In this document: positions 21,003-29,181 of the stretch, one piece after another
Position numbering within the stretch: position 1 is the first letter of the stretch
Layout: every line of letters begins with the position of its first letter
Assembly: GCF_002028455.1 (NCBI RefSeq)
Contig: NZ_MWUM01000011.1
Coordinates: 1 to 64,000 of the forward strand
Length of the DNA stretch: 64,000 nucleotides
DNA from: Zoogloea sp. LCSB751
GTDB taxonomy: Bacteria > Pseudomonadota > Gammaproteobacteria > Burkholderiales > Rhodocyclaceae
Direction: 5' to 3'
The notes under the pieces: model-generated
Databases searched by the model: none
Told to the model about the DNA's origin: nothing
The model's input: only the letters and a program-made list of their open reading frames with translations
Program-made: the position numbers and the translations under genes

Positions 21003-22051
21003 GCCACGTTGCTAACTCCGTCGACCTGTTGCGCCAGGATGTGGCCCTCGACAACTTGAATACCCTGCGCCTGCCGGCCCGCGCGGCCTGGTTTGCCGCG
21101 GTGGACCATGTGGATGCGCTGCGCGCGGTGCTCGACGATCCGCGCATCGCCGGCCTGCCGAAGCTCGTCATCGGCGGTGGCTCCAACCTGGTGTTGACCG
21201 GCGATTTTCCTGGCCTGGTGCTGCACGTGGCTTTCCACGGACGCAGCCGCGTGCAGGAAGACGCCGAGGCTTTCTACATCCGTGCCGGCGGTGGTGAGAA
21301 CTGGCACGACTTCGTGCGGTGGACGCTGGAGATGGGCTGGCCGGGCCTCGAGAACCTGTCGCTGATCCCCGGCACCGTAGGCGCCGCGCCGGTGCAGAAC
21401 ATCGGTGCCTACGGCCTCGAGATGGCCGAGCACTTCTACAGCCTGCGCGCCTACGATCTGGAAACCGGCAAGACGGTGGGCTTCGACAAGCGCGACTGCG
21501 CCTTCGGTTACCGGGACAGCTTCTTCAAGCAGGCTGGCAAGGGACGCTACCTGATCGCCGCCGTCACCTTCCGCCTGCCCAAGGCCTGGAAGGCGATTAC
21601 CGGCTACGCCGACGTGGCCAAGGAACTGGATGCGCAGGGCATCGTGAAGCCGACGCCGCTGCAGGTGTCGGACGCGGTTGTCGCGATCCGCCGCCGCAAG
21701 CTGCCCGACCCGGCCGAGATCGGTAACGCCGGCAGCTTCTTCAAGAACCCGGTGGTCGATGCGGAAGCCTACGCACGCCTGGCCGAACAACATCCCGGCC
21801 TGCCCCATTACCCGCAGGCCGACGGTCGCGTGAAGCTCGCCGCCGGCTGGCTCATCGAGCAGGCCGGCTGGAAGGGGCGTCGCCTCGGCCCGGTGGGCTG
21901 CTACGACAAGCAGGCCCTGGTGTTGGTGAACCACGGTGGAGCCACCGGCGCCGATGTGATCGCCGCCAGCAATGCGGTGCGTGCCGACGTGTCGGCCCGT
22001 TTCGGGGTGGAACTGGAACCGGAACCGGTTTTTGCGGGTGTCGAGCCGTAG
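20999..22051 (+). CDS. murB: UDP-N-acetylenolpyruvoylglucosamine reductase
   Basis: MurB (350 residues), the FAD enzyme that makes UDP-MurNAc. FAD-binding motifs are [17 protein letters not shown] and [18 protein letters not shown]. The substrate Tyr/Arg region is [11 protein letters not shown]. The catalytic Ser lies in [14 protein letters not shown]. The C-terminal [11 protein letters not shown] and the E. coli-like length place it in the type I group. It is translationally coupled to queF, a mix of tRNA modification and cell-wall synthesis. Confidence 0.97.
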   Translation: MSHVANSVDLLRQDVALDNLNTLRLPARAAWFAAVDHVDALRAVLDDPRIAGLPKLVIGGGSNLVLTGDFPGLVLHVAFHGRSRVQEDAEAFYIRAGGGENWHDFVRWTLEMGWPGLENLSLIPGTVGAAPVQNIGAYGLEMAEHFYSLRAYDLETGKTVGFDKRDCAFGYRDSFFKQAGKGRYLIAAVTFRLPKAWKAITGYADVAKELDAQGIVKPTPLQVSDAVVAIRRRKLPDPAEIGNAGSFFKNPVVDAEAYARLAEQHPGLPHYPQADGRVKLAAGWLIEQAGWKGRRLGPVGCYDKQALVLVNHGGATGADVIAASNAVRADVSARFGVELEPEPVFAGVEP

Positions 22052-22056
22052 AATTC

Positions 22057-22080
22057 GGTGGGAATTCATTCGCCCCCACG
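22057..22080. repeat. REP-like palindrome, degenerate copy
   Basis: GGTGGGAATTCATTCGCCCCCAC lies directly after the murB stop. Compared with full copies it lacks three bases of the left arm, so the hairpin is weakened. It is flanked by GGAACC (22021) and GGTTCC (22081). Confidence 0.55.
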
Positions 22081-22152
22081 GGTTCCTGCCCTAAAGCTTT
22101 TCGGCGCCATGCCGAATAATCGCCATCAACCAACCGGTCTCCGGAGAATGTC

Positions 22153-22719
22153 ATGACTGCACCAGAAGAACGCCGCGGCACCAGTGCCCACTCCCCCGAC
22201 CTGGACTGGAGCCAGGTGAGAGAGACGGTGCTGCTGCTCGAACTGGCCGTCGGGCAGATCGAGGCCGCGATGAAGGAAGGCAACAGCTCGGTGGAAGTGC
22301 TGACCGACTCCTTCACGTCGATGGCCGGCTACATGCGCATGATGGGCTCGGCCCTCGAACAGCTGCCCGACACGCCGGCCACCGCCCAGCTGAAGGAATC
22401 CCTGATCGGCCATGCCGGCGAAGTCGCCGGCCGGGTCCAGAAATCCATCATGGCCTTCCAGTTCTACGACAAGCTCAGCCAGCGCCTGGCCCACGTGTCT
22501 CACAGCCTGGAGGCCCTGTCCAGCCTGGTCGTGGATCAGCGCAAGCTCTACAACCCCTTCGAGTGGGTCGCTCTGCAGGAAAAGATCCGCGCCAAGTATT
22601 CCACTCCGGAAGAGCTGGAAATGTTCACCGCCGTGATGCAGGGCGTGCCGGTGAAGGAAGCCCTGAGCCACTACAAGGCCGAGATGAAGGACAAGGGGGA
22701 CGACGTCGAGCTGTTCTGA
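22153..22719 (+). CDS. CheZ-like helical protein, putative receiver-domain phosphatase
   Basis: A 188-residue, almost entirely helical protein. The long hairpin (about residues 20-130) contains FQFYDKLSQRL, whose D-x-x-x-Q spacing is that of the catalytic Asp/Gln in CheZ (DLTGQ). The C-terminus ends with a charged tail KGDDVELF that could bind a receiver domain, as the CheZ tail binds CheY. Similarity is from pattern only, and the protein is shorter at the N-terminus than classical CheZ. No chemotaxis operon is nearby. The single-domain regulator at 19643-20038 is the closest possible partner. Confidence 0.5.
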   Translation: MTAPEERRGTSAHSPDLDWSQVRETVLLLELAVGQIEAAMKEGNSSVEVLTDSFTSMAGYMRMMGSALEQLPDTPATAQLKESLIGHAGEVAGRVQKSIMAFQFYDKLSQRLAHVSHSLEALSSLVVDQRKLYNPFEWVALQEKIRAKYSTPEELEMFTAVMQGVPVKEALSHYKAEMKDKGDDVELF

Positions 22720-22732
22720 ACGCTGAACATCC

Positions 22733-22801
22733 CGTGGGGGCGAATTCATTCGCCCTCGGACTCCTTTTAACCGGCAGCGGGCGAATGAATTCGCCCCCAC
22801 G
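22733..22801. repeat. Paired REP-like palindromes in inverted orientation (BIME-like)
   Basis: Two copies face each other. The 23-base arm at 22733-22755 (starting CGTGGGGGCG) is the exact reverse complement of 22779-22801, with a 23-base spacer between. Each arm also holds its own GGGCGAAT/ATTCGCCC palindrome, so the transcript can form either two small hairpins or one long one. It lies between the CheZ-like gene and the cupin gene. Confidence 0.8.
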
Positions 22802-22814
22802 TGAGAATTCCCCT

Positions 22815-23174
22815 GTGTCGTCCGTGATCCATTTTGCCGACCCGGCTCCTGCCGCCGTCGAAGACCGTCCCGCCGTCGGGCGGGCGATTGGCGTGCCACC
22901 GCGCCGCCTCACTGCCGAGCGCTACGCCGCCGAAGACGGCGCGCTGTCGATCGGCGACTGGAGCTGCGAGCCGGGTGCCTGGCGGATCGCCTTCCATCCG
23001 GGGCGCCACGAGTTCTTCCAGGTGATCAGCGGCCGCCTGCGCATCATCGATACCAAGGGCGTGGCGCGGGAGTTCGGCCCCGGCGATGCCGGCATCATTC
23101 CGGCCGGCTTCACGGGCACCTTCGAGGTGCTGGAGCGGGTCAGCAAGCGCTACGTGATGCTCGACCGCGCCTGA
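22815..23174 (+). CDS. Cupin domain protein (Cupin_3, ureidoglycine aminohydrolase-like fold)
   Basis: A 119-residue single-domain cupin. The barrel shows IGDWSCEPGAWRIAFHPGRHEFFQVISGRLRI, which splits into the first cupin motif with H and E metal ligands, then GDAGIIPAGFTGTFEV as the second. This pattern is that of the DUF861/Cupin_3 group. The start is GTG (22815, with an alternative GTG three codons later). No ATG lies between the REP element and the domain. Function is unknown, possibly a metal-dependent small-molecule enzyme or sensor. Confidence 0.75.
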   Translation: MSSVIHFADPAPAAVEDRPAVGRAIGVPPRRLTAERYAAEDGALSIGDWSCEPGAWRIAFHPGRHEFFQVISGRLRIIDTKGVAREFGPGDAGIIPAGFTGTFEVLERVSKRYVMLDRA

Positions 23175-23204
23175 GGGCGGGCCGGCGCACGCTAAAATGT
23201 GTCG

Positions 23205-23687
23205 ATGACACATGAAGCTGACGATTTGCCCGAGGTGGTCAGGGAAGACCGCCTGTGGTGCGACAACGGATGGACCGCCAAGGTCATCAAAAACGAGGAC
23301 GACGACGGTTGGGCCGTGGCGATGATCAAGCACGGCGAGGCCGAACCGGCGCTGGTCGGACCGTGGACCATGGGCCGCGACAAGAAGAATCCCAAGCCCC
23401 TCGACGCCGCCGCCTTCAACACCCTGGTCAAGACCGCCTCCGAGGTGCTGCGCCGCCACGAGCAGCACCTGCACGCGCTGCTGCACAAGCGCGTGACGGT
23501 GAGCACCGACGATGGCCCGGTGGAGGTGACCCTCGATATCGTGCCCGACGACTACGAGCCCTATGCCACGCTGTCCGCCCACGACGCCTTCAGCGAAGTG
23601 ATCGCGGAAGTGCGGGTCGAGGCGGGTTTCAAGCTCAACCGGGCCAGTGCCGCGGCCTGGGTCGAAGGCGGTTTCCGCCGCCCGTAG
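23205..23687 (+). CDS. Conserved-looking hypothetical protein
   Basis: A 160-residue soluble acidic protein with no signal peptide or membrane segment. It opens with a beta-rich part (RLWCDNGWTAKVIKNEDDDG and AVAMIKHGEAEP), a helical stretch with LVKTASEVLRRHEQHLHALL, then DGPVEVTLDIVPDDYEPYATL and a helical end. Coding potential is good by codon pattern (G/C third positions). I do not recognise a family. A REP-like palindrome follows the stop by 18 bases. Confidence 0.65.
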   Translation: MTHEADDLPEVVREDRLWCDNGWTAKVIKNEDDDGWAVAMIKHGEAEPALVGPWTMGRDKKNPKPLDAAAFNTLVKTASEVLRRHEQHLHALLHKRVTVSTDDGPVEVTLDIVPDDYEPYATLSAHDAFSEVIAEVRVEAGFKLNRASAAAWVEGGFRRP

Positions 23688-23704
23688 CGGCGAACGTCCG
23701 AAAC

Positions 23705-23731
23705 CGTGGGGGCGAACTCATTCGCCCCTAC
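23705..23731. repeat. REP-like palindrome, copy with one core mismatch
   Basis: CGTGGGGGCGAACTCATTCGCCCCTAC: the left arm reads GAAC instead of GAAT, leaving one mismatch at the top of the stem. It follows the hypothetical gene ending at 23687 and precedes the end of the convergent hydrolase gene, a place suited to a bidirectional terminator. Confidence 0.65.
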
Positions 23732-23800
23732 AGGATCAGCCCCCGCAGAGGCTGCATCGACGCCAGGTGAACCGCTGTATCCCTGTCGATGTCGGCGGAT

Positions 23801-24610
23801 TCAGGCCGGCACCAGCGGAATCGTGTCCAGCCAGTCGCCGAGTGCCGCGGCGGCTTGCGGCCACTGGGGGTCGAGCATCAGCATGTGACCGGCGCCGTCG
23901 ATGATCACCTGGCGGGCTTTCCACTGCAGCGCGGTGAAGAACAGCATCGACGCCGGGAACACCACATCCTCCCGCCCACCCATCACCAACGCCGGGATGT
24001 CCGGCCGGCGCCCGGCCGGGGTGAATGGCAGGGCGACCATCTCGGCAATCGCCTGTTCCGATTCCGGCTGGATCATCGGCATGTACTGCAGCACGTCCTG
24101 GCGCGGCATGTCGGGTGAGAAATACACCTCGGCCATGATGCGCAGGGTGTGTTCCGTCGGCCGTCCGGCCACCACGTTCGGCAGTTCGCGGAAGAAGTCT
24201 GGCTGCAGCAAGGCCAGCCGGCCCGCCGAGCCGCCGGTGCCGGTGGGGGGTACCGGTGCCAGCAGTGCCACGCCGGCCGCCGGGCCGCGGGCCAGGTAGC
24301 GCTGCACCACCAGGGTTCCCATCGAATGGCCGATCAGCACCGGTGTGGCGGGCAGTGTGTCCACCGCCTGGGCCAGATCGTCGGCGAAGTCGGCCAGGCT
24401 GAAGTCGTCCAGCCGCTCGCGTCCTTCGCTGCCGCCGTGGCCGGAGAGGTCCAGCGCGTAGGCGTCGTAACCCCTTTGATTGAAATACGGGATGAAGTTG
24501 TGCTCCCAGCACAGGGCGTTGGTGTAGCCGCCGTGTACGAACAGCAGTGGCGGCCGGGAGCTGGCTTGAATTGCGGGATGGTGGTGGATCTTCAGGCGAC
24601 GTGGAGACAT
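23801..24610 (-). CDS. Alpha/beta hydrolase
   Basis: A 269-residue alpha/beta-hydrolase fold enzyme. It has the oxyanion-hole region LLFVHGGYTNALCW, the nucleophile elbow VLIGHSMGTLVVQ (Ser near residue 105), the acid in VMGGREDVVFP and the catalytic His in DGAGHMLMLDPQW. It resembles lysophospholipase/esterase-type monomeric hydrolases. The substrate is not predictable. The Met at 24610 starts the fold. It is divergent from the PhnD-like gene with about 250 bases between, in which I see no clear operator. Confidence 0.85.
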   Translation of the reverse strand: MSPRRLKIHHHPAIQASSRPPLLFVHGGYTNALCWEHNFIPYFNQRGYDAYALDLSGHGGSEGRERLDDFSLADFADDLAQAVDTLPATPVLIGHSMGTLVVQRYLARGPAAGVALLAPVPPTGTGGSAGRLALLQPDFFRELPNVVAGRPTEHTLRIMAEVYFSPDMPRQDVLQYMPMIQPESEQAIAEMVALPFTPAGRRPDIPALVMGGREDVVFPASMLFFTALQWKARQVIIDGAGHMLMLDPQWPQAAAALGDWLDTIPLVPA

Positions 24611-24863
24611 GGGGACGGATCGGTGAAGTGAAGTCGAAAAGCCGGTAGCCGGCGGGTAAATCGTGTGGGCCGTGGATTCCTGCATGGGGGGCGACTGCCC
24701 GAATCGGTAAGCTGGCGCGCCGTGACGGATGCCGCAGCTGCACTGCAGCAAGTGCCGTAACGGCAATCAAGTCGCCGACGGTCTTGCCGATAGGCTCTGA
24801 AACCTCGCGGTTCGGACGAAGCGGTCGTGTGAACCCCATTGTACGGAGACGGAGTGTGGCGAG

Positions 24864-25733
24864 ATGACAGCGCAATGCGATGGGCCCCGAGTGAGTGTCT
24901 GGCGTGTGTGGGTGCTGTTCGTCCTGCTGGTGCTGGCCGGGCCGGCGCTGGCGGCCGAGGCGGCGGCACTGCGCTTTGGAATCCTGCCCTTCAACAGCAC
25001 CCTGGCCCTCATGAAGACCCACCAGCCCCTGCGTCAGTTCCTGCAGGCGCGCCTCGGGCGGCCGGTGGAGATCTTCACCGCGCCCGACTACCAGAGCTTC
25101 CTGCGCGAGCAACTGGACGGCAATTACGACCTGATGATCACCCCGCCGCATTTCGGCCTGATGGCGATCGACAAGGGCTATGTGCCGCTGTACCACTACA
25201 AGGCCCGCATGGAGCCGATCATGGTCGTGCGCAAGGACGACGCGGCCGCCGACGCCAAGGGGCTGCGCGGGCGGCGCATCGCGATTGCCAACCGCATCGC
25301 CTTCGCTTCCATCGCCGGCCTGAAGTGGCTGGGCGAGAAGGGCATGCGTCCCGAGCGGGACTTCGTGCTGCAGGAGCGTCCGACCCACGGAGCGGCTATT
25401 GCCGCGGTGGCGGTCGGCGATGCGGACGGGGCGATCACCACCACCACGCTGCTCGGCCAGGTGCCGGAGGACGTGCGCCAGCGTCTGCGCTACTTCTCGT
25501 CGGAGATCCGCCTGCCCCACGTGCTGTTCATGGCCCACAAGCGGCTGGGCACGGCCGAGCTGCAGCGCATCAAGGACGCCTTGCGCGCCTTCGAGAGCGC
25601 ACCGGAAGGGCAGGCCTTCTTCCGGGAGACCTCCTACCTCGGCTTCGATGAGCTGGATGCCGGGGAGCTGGCAGCCTACAAGCCCTATCTGGCCACCCTG
25701 CGGCAACTGCTGGAGCAGAGCCGCCCGCAATGA
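24864..25733 (+). CDS. PhnD-like periplasmic solute-binding protein
   Basis: A 289-residue protein of the phosphate/phosphite/phosphonate binding family. A signal peptide ends near GPALAAEA. The fold shows LRFGILPFNSTLALMKTHQPL, then the DYDLMITPPHFGL-type hinge (NYDLMITPPHFGLMAI) and GRRIAIANRIAFASIAG. The usual ABC permease and ATPase are absent. Instead the stop overlaps the start of a transmembrane GGDEF-EAL gene (ATGA). This suggests the binding protein senses a periplasmic ligand and passes the signal to the neighbour. The ligand is unknown. Confidence 0.85.
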   Translation: MTAQCDGPRVSVWRVWVLFVLLVLAGPALAAEAAALRFGILPFNSTLALMKTHQPLRQFLQARLGRPVEIFTAPDYQSFLREQLDGNYDLMITPPHFGLMAIDKGYVPLYHYKARMEPIMVVRKDDAAADAKGLRGRRIAIANRIAFASIAGLKWLGEKGMRPERDFVLQERPTHGAAIAAVAVGDADGAITTTTLLGQVPEDVRQRLRYFSSEIRLPHVLFMAHKRLGTAELQRIKDALRAFESAPEGQAFFRETSYLGFDELDAGELAAYKPYLATLRQLLEQSRPQ

Positions 25734-28147
25734 TCCGCGTGCCCTTCTTCCGTTCCCTGCGCAGCAAGCTGCTGCTGGCCAGCCTGCTGATCGAGGCGAC
25801 CATGCTGGCGCTGCTGGTCGGCAACGGCATGCGCCTGATCGAGACCCAGCTGGAACACCAGCTCGAAGTCCGTATCCAGGCCATCGAACTGGCCTACAAG
25901 ACGGCGGTCGCCGTGCCGTTGGCGGCGCGGGACTATGCCACGCTGCGGGATATCCTGGACGGTTGGCAGGTCTCTGCCGATGTCAGCTACCTGGCCGTCA
26001 CCGATCCGCGCGGCCAGGTTCTGGCCGCCTCCGGCTGGGACGGCACCGGTGGTTTGCCTGAGGCCTCGCGCGGCTTCAACGGTGCCGGCGTCTATCACGT
26101 GGTATTTGACGTGGCGCTGCAAGGGCAGGTCTATGGCGCGGTCCATTACGGCCTGTCCACGTCGTATATCGAGGCGGCCAAGGCGGCGCTGTTCCGCCAG
26201 GGCAGCCTCATCGCGCTGGTCGAGCTGAGCCTGAGCTTGCTGCTGTTGCTCGCCACCGGTTACTGGCTGACGCGCCATCTGGTGACCCTGGCCGAGGCCA
26301 GCGCGCGGGTGGCGGACGGAGACTTCAGTGTTCGGCTCGATTACCGCACCCGCGACGAAGTGGGTTTGCTGGCCCACAGCTTCAATGCGATGACCGACGC
26401 GGTGCGCCAGCGCATCGCCGAGTTGAGCGACAGCGAGCAACGCTTCCGCGCGATTGCCGACCACACCTATGCATGGGAGAACTGGTTCGGGCCGGACGGC
26501 GGCCTGTGCTGGGTGAACCCGGCGGTGGAGCGCCTGACCGGCTACACGCCGCGGGAATGCCTGGCCCTGGAGGATTTTCCGCTGCCGCTGGTGCTGGCGG
26601 ACGACCGCGAGCTGGTGCACAACCAGCACCAGTGGGCGCTGGCCGGCCACACCGGGCAGGACCTGGAGTTCCGAGTGCAGCGCAAGGACGGCCAGGTGAT
26701 CTGGGTGGCCATGTCGTGGCAGCCGATCCATGCCGACGAGGGCAGCAGCCTCGGTTACCGCTCCAGCCTGCGCGACATCACGATGCAGCACTTCGTCACC
26801 GAGGAGCTGGCCTTCCACGCGTCCCACGATCCGCTGACCGGGCTCTACAACCGGCGCGCCTTCGAGAACCAGCTGACCCGCTCGCTGGATGACGCGGCAC
26901 GCAGCCGGGAGAAGGTGATCCTGGTGTACATCGATCTGGACCAGTTCAAGGCGGTCAACGACGCCTGCGGCCATTCGGCGGGAGACAGTCTGCTGCAGAA
27001 CCTCGCCCAGGCGATGCATACCCGCTTCTCCTTCGGCTACCTGGCCCGCCTCGGGGGTGACGAGTTCGGCCTGATCATGCGCGGGGTCAGCCTCGACGAA
27101 GCGCTGCGGCGCGCCCAGTTGATCATCGACGACATCCGCGCGATGCCCTTCACGTGGGAAGGCAAGGTCTTCCGCATCGGCGCCAGCATCGGCATCGTCG
27201 AATCCTCCGCCAGCCTCGGCACCGTCACCGACTTGCTGATCGCCGCCGATACCGCCTGCTATGCCGCCAAGGAGCGCGGCCGCAACCGGGTGCAGGTTTT
27301 CATGCCGACCGACGACTACTTCCGCGCCCGCCAGGCGGAGTTCATGTCCCTGCCGCAGATCTCGGCGGCGCTGGAGCAGGGCCGCTTCGCGCTGTATCAC
27401 CAGCGTTACCGGTCCCTGCGGTCGGGGCACCGGGATCACCTGGAAATCCTGGTCCGCATGGTCGGCGAAGACGGCAAGATCATCGCGCCGGCTTATTTCA
27501 TCCCGGCCGCCGAGCGCTACAACCTGATGCCCTTCATCGATCGCTGGGTCATCGAGCACACCTGCCGCGCCATTGCCGGCTGGGTGGCGGCCGGAGCCAC
27601 TGCCCTGCCGCGGGTGGCCATCAACCTGTCCGGCGCGACGCTGGCCGACGAGGAATTGCCGGGCTTCATCCGCAGCGCCTTTTCCCGCCACGCCATCGAC
27701 CCCGCCTGCATCAGCTTCGAGATCACCGAAAGCTGTGCCATCGCGCGCATCGAACGGGCCTTCGAGTTCATCGACTTCGCCCGCAGCATTGGCTGCGCGC
27801 TGGCCCTCGACGACTTTGGCAGCGGCCTGTCGTCCTTCGGTTACCTCAAGCAGTTCAAGGTCGATTACCTGAAGATCGACGGCATGTTCGTCAAGCACGC
27901 CGACAGTGACGCCGCCGACCGGGCGGTGGTCGACTCGATGGTACGGGTCGCCCAGGTACATGGGCTCGCCACCATTGCCGAATTCGTCGGCAGCGAGGCG
28001 GTGCTCGGAGTGGTGAAGGAACTGGGCGTGGACTACGCCCAGGGCTTTGCCGTACATGTTCCATCGCCGCTGCCGGAGACGGTGCCGGTCTTCGACGCCG
28101 TGGAGAGTCAGGTGGAAGGCGTCTCCGCCTCGGCCGCGTCGGCATAG
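25730..28147 (+). CDS. Transmembrane HAMP-PAS-GGDEF-EAL c-di-GMP protein
   Basis: An 805-residue inner-membrane protein. TM1 is at about residues 12-33, followed by a periplasmic sensor loop of about 125 residues (DVSYLAVTDPRGQVLAASG), TM2 (about 160-182), a HAMP domain, PAS (about 240-350), GGDEF with an intact RLGGDEFGL near residue 445, and an EAL domain. The EAL motif reads EIL, but NLSGATL, ITES, LDDFGSGLSSF (about residue 694) and YLKIDGMFVK are kept, so phosphodiesterase activity is plausible. It is coupled to the PhnD-like gene. The end overlaps the convergent membrane-protein gene by 40 bases. Confidence 0.93.
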   Translation: MIRVPFFRSLRSKLLLASLLIEATMLALLVGNGMRLIETQLEHQLEVRIQAIELAYKTAVAVPLAARDYATLRDILDGWQVSADVSYLAVTDPRGQVLAASGWDGTGGLPEASRGFNGAGVYHVVFDVALQGQVYGAVHYGLSTSYIEAAKAALFRQGSLIALVELSLSLLLLLATGYWLTRHLVTLAEASARVADGDFSVRLDYRTRDEVGLLAHSFNAMTDAVRQRIAELSDSEQRFRAIADHTYAWENWFGPDGGLCWVNPAVERLTGYTPRECLALEDFPLPLVLADDRELVHNQHQWALAGHTGQDLEFRVQRKDGQVIWVAMSWQPIHADEGSSLGYRSSLRDITMQHFVTEELAFHASHDPLTGLYNRRAFENQLTRSLDDAARSREKVILVYIDLDQFKAVNDACGHSAGDSLLQNLAQAMHTRFSFGYLARLGGDEFGLIMRGVSLDEALRRAQLIIDDIRAMPFTWEGKVFRIGASIGIVESSASLGTVTDLLIAADTACYAAKERGRNRVQVFMPTDDYFRARQAEFMSLPQISAALEQGRFALYHQRYRSLRSGHRDHLEILVRMVGEDGKIIAPAYFIPAAERYNLMPFIDRWVIEHTCRAIAGWVAAGATALPRVAINLSGATLADEELPGFIRSAFSRHAIDPACISFEITESCAIARIERAFEFIDFARSIGCALALDDFGSGLSSFGYLKQFKVDYLKIDGMFVKHADSDAADRAVVDSMVRVAQVHGLATIAEFVGSEAVLGVVKELGVDYAQGFAVHVPSPLPETVPVFDAVESQVEGVSASAASA

Positions 28148-28653
28148 ACCGCCCGTACCTGCGGGGCGGTCAGCAGATAGGCCGTCGCCAGCAGGCTGAC
28201 GGCCAGTGGCGGCAGCATGCCCAGCACGAAATCCGGCGCCGGAGCGGCCGCCAGGGCGGCCACCTGGCCGGCGATGAACAGATACAGCGCATTCACCAGC
28301 GGCCCCGATACCCACAGCGCGATCAACGCGCGCCACACGCTGGAGCGTCGCCGCCCGGTCAGCACACCGACGCCGCCATATACGCTGAGCACCAGTGCCG
28401 CAGCAGTCAGGAAGATCGCGAAGGTGTAGTAGAGATCCCAGTAGGGGTCGATCGCGACGGCCGGATGCTGGTTGACCACCAATTGCAGATAGCCCACCCC
28501 CGCCATCCGGTACAGGGGATTGACGGCCAGCAGCACCAGCGCAATCAGCGCCAGCCCGCCACGCCGGCCGTAAGCGGCGCCGATCCGGCGATAGGCGAAG
28601 AAGGACAGCCCGGCAAGGCCGAGGGCAAGCACGACACTGACGACCGGATTCAA
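28108..28653 (-). CDS. Multi-pass membrane protein of unknown function
   Basis: A 181-residue protein with about five hydrophobic segments (roughly residues 5-22, 34-50, 72-95, 105-125 and 145-165), short loops and a polar C-terminal tail. The loop with HPAVAIDPYWDLYYTF and the general layout recall DUF2569-type small membrane proteins, but this is not a firm match. It converges on the GGDEF-EAL gene with a 40-base overlap. No partner gene gives a functional clue. Confidence 0.65.
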   Translation of the reverse strand: MNPVVSVVLALGLAGLSFFAYRRIGAAYGRRGGLALIALVLLAVNPLYRMAGVGYLQLVVNQHPAVAIDPYWDLYYTFAIFLTAAALVLSVYGGVGVLTGRRRSSVWRALIALWVSGPLVNALYLFIAGQVAALAAAPAPDFVLGMLPPLAVSLLATAYLLTAPQVRAVYADAAEAETPST

Positions 28654-28740
28654 GGCGGCTCCTGGGAAAGAAAATCAGGGAGAGCGGCGTGTATAGCGCA
28701 CAAAGCTTGCATTCAGGCTCGTTGCCCTGTGTGCCGCCGG

Positions 28741-29007
28741 TCAGCGACGGCCGACGACGTAGCGGACGCCTTCCGGCCCATAGGTTTCCGCGTGGGCCTG
28801 TCCGGCCGCCAGATGGAAGACCTCCCCGGCCCTGAGGTGCCGCTCAGTCCCGTTGTAGCTCAGGCTGATCTCACCGCTCAGAATCAGCGCCCGCGCCTCG
28901 AAGGGGTGGGTGTGCACATCGAGATGGCCGTTGGGCGGGCGTTCCACGATGACGATCTCCCCGAACCCGTCGCGCCGCAACGCCGCCTCAAACTCGTTCT
29001 GGTCCAT
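28741..29007 (-). CDS. Small cupin domain protein
   Basis: An 88-residue one-domain cupin_2 protein. Metal ligands lie in VHTHPFEARALILSGEISL (two His and Glu) and in LAAGQAHAETYG (His of motif 2). The Met at 29007 is preferred, and an in-frame Met lies five codons upstream. It is the last gene before the leader-distal end of the CRISPR array, about 140 bases away. Function is unknown. Confidence 0.75.
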   Translation of the reverse strand: MDQNEFEAALRRDGFGEIVIVERPPNGHLDVHTHPFEARALILSGEISLSYNGTERHLRAGEVFHLAAGQAHAETYGPEGVRYVVGRR

Positions 29008-29144
29008 GCTGCTCTGCCTCATGTGGATGAAAGCGCAGCGTGCTCGACAGCACTCCGCTCGACAACATCATCTTAGCGTGAGGGGCACGCTGGCTACCGT
29101 GCGATGAATATTCGGGCAGGCCCGCTGGTACTGCATCGATCATG

Positions 29145-29181
29145 GTGGCAGTTTATGTGCGTTATTGCTAACGGACGAATC
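29145..29181 (-). repeat. Degenerate leader-distal terminal repeat
   Basis: The 21 bases GTTATTGCTAACGGACGAAT+C at 29161-29181 match the repeat exactly. The adjoining 16 bases match the consensus at only about nine positions. On the crRNA strand, the 5' half is intact and the handle half is lost. This is the usual sign of the oldest end of an array and fixes its polarity. Confidence 0.9.
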
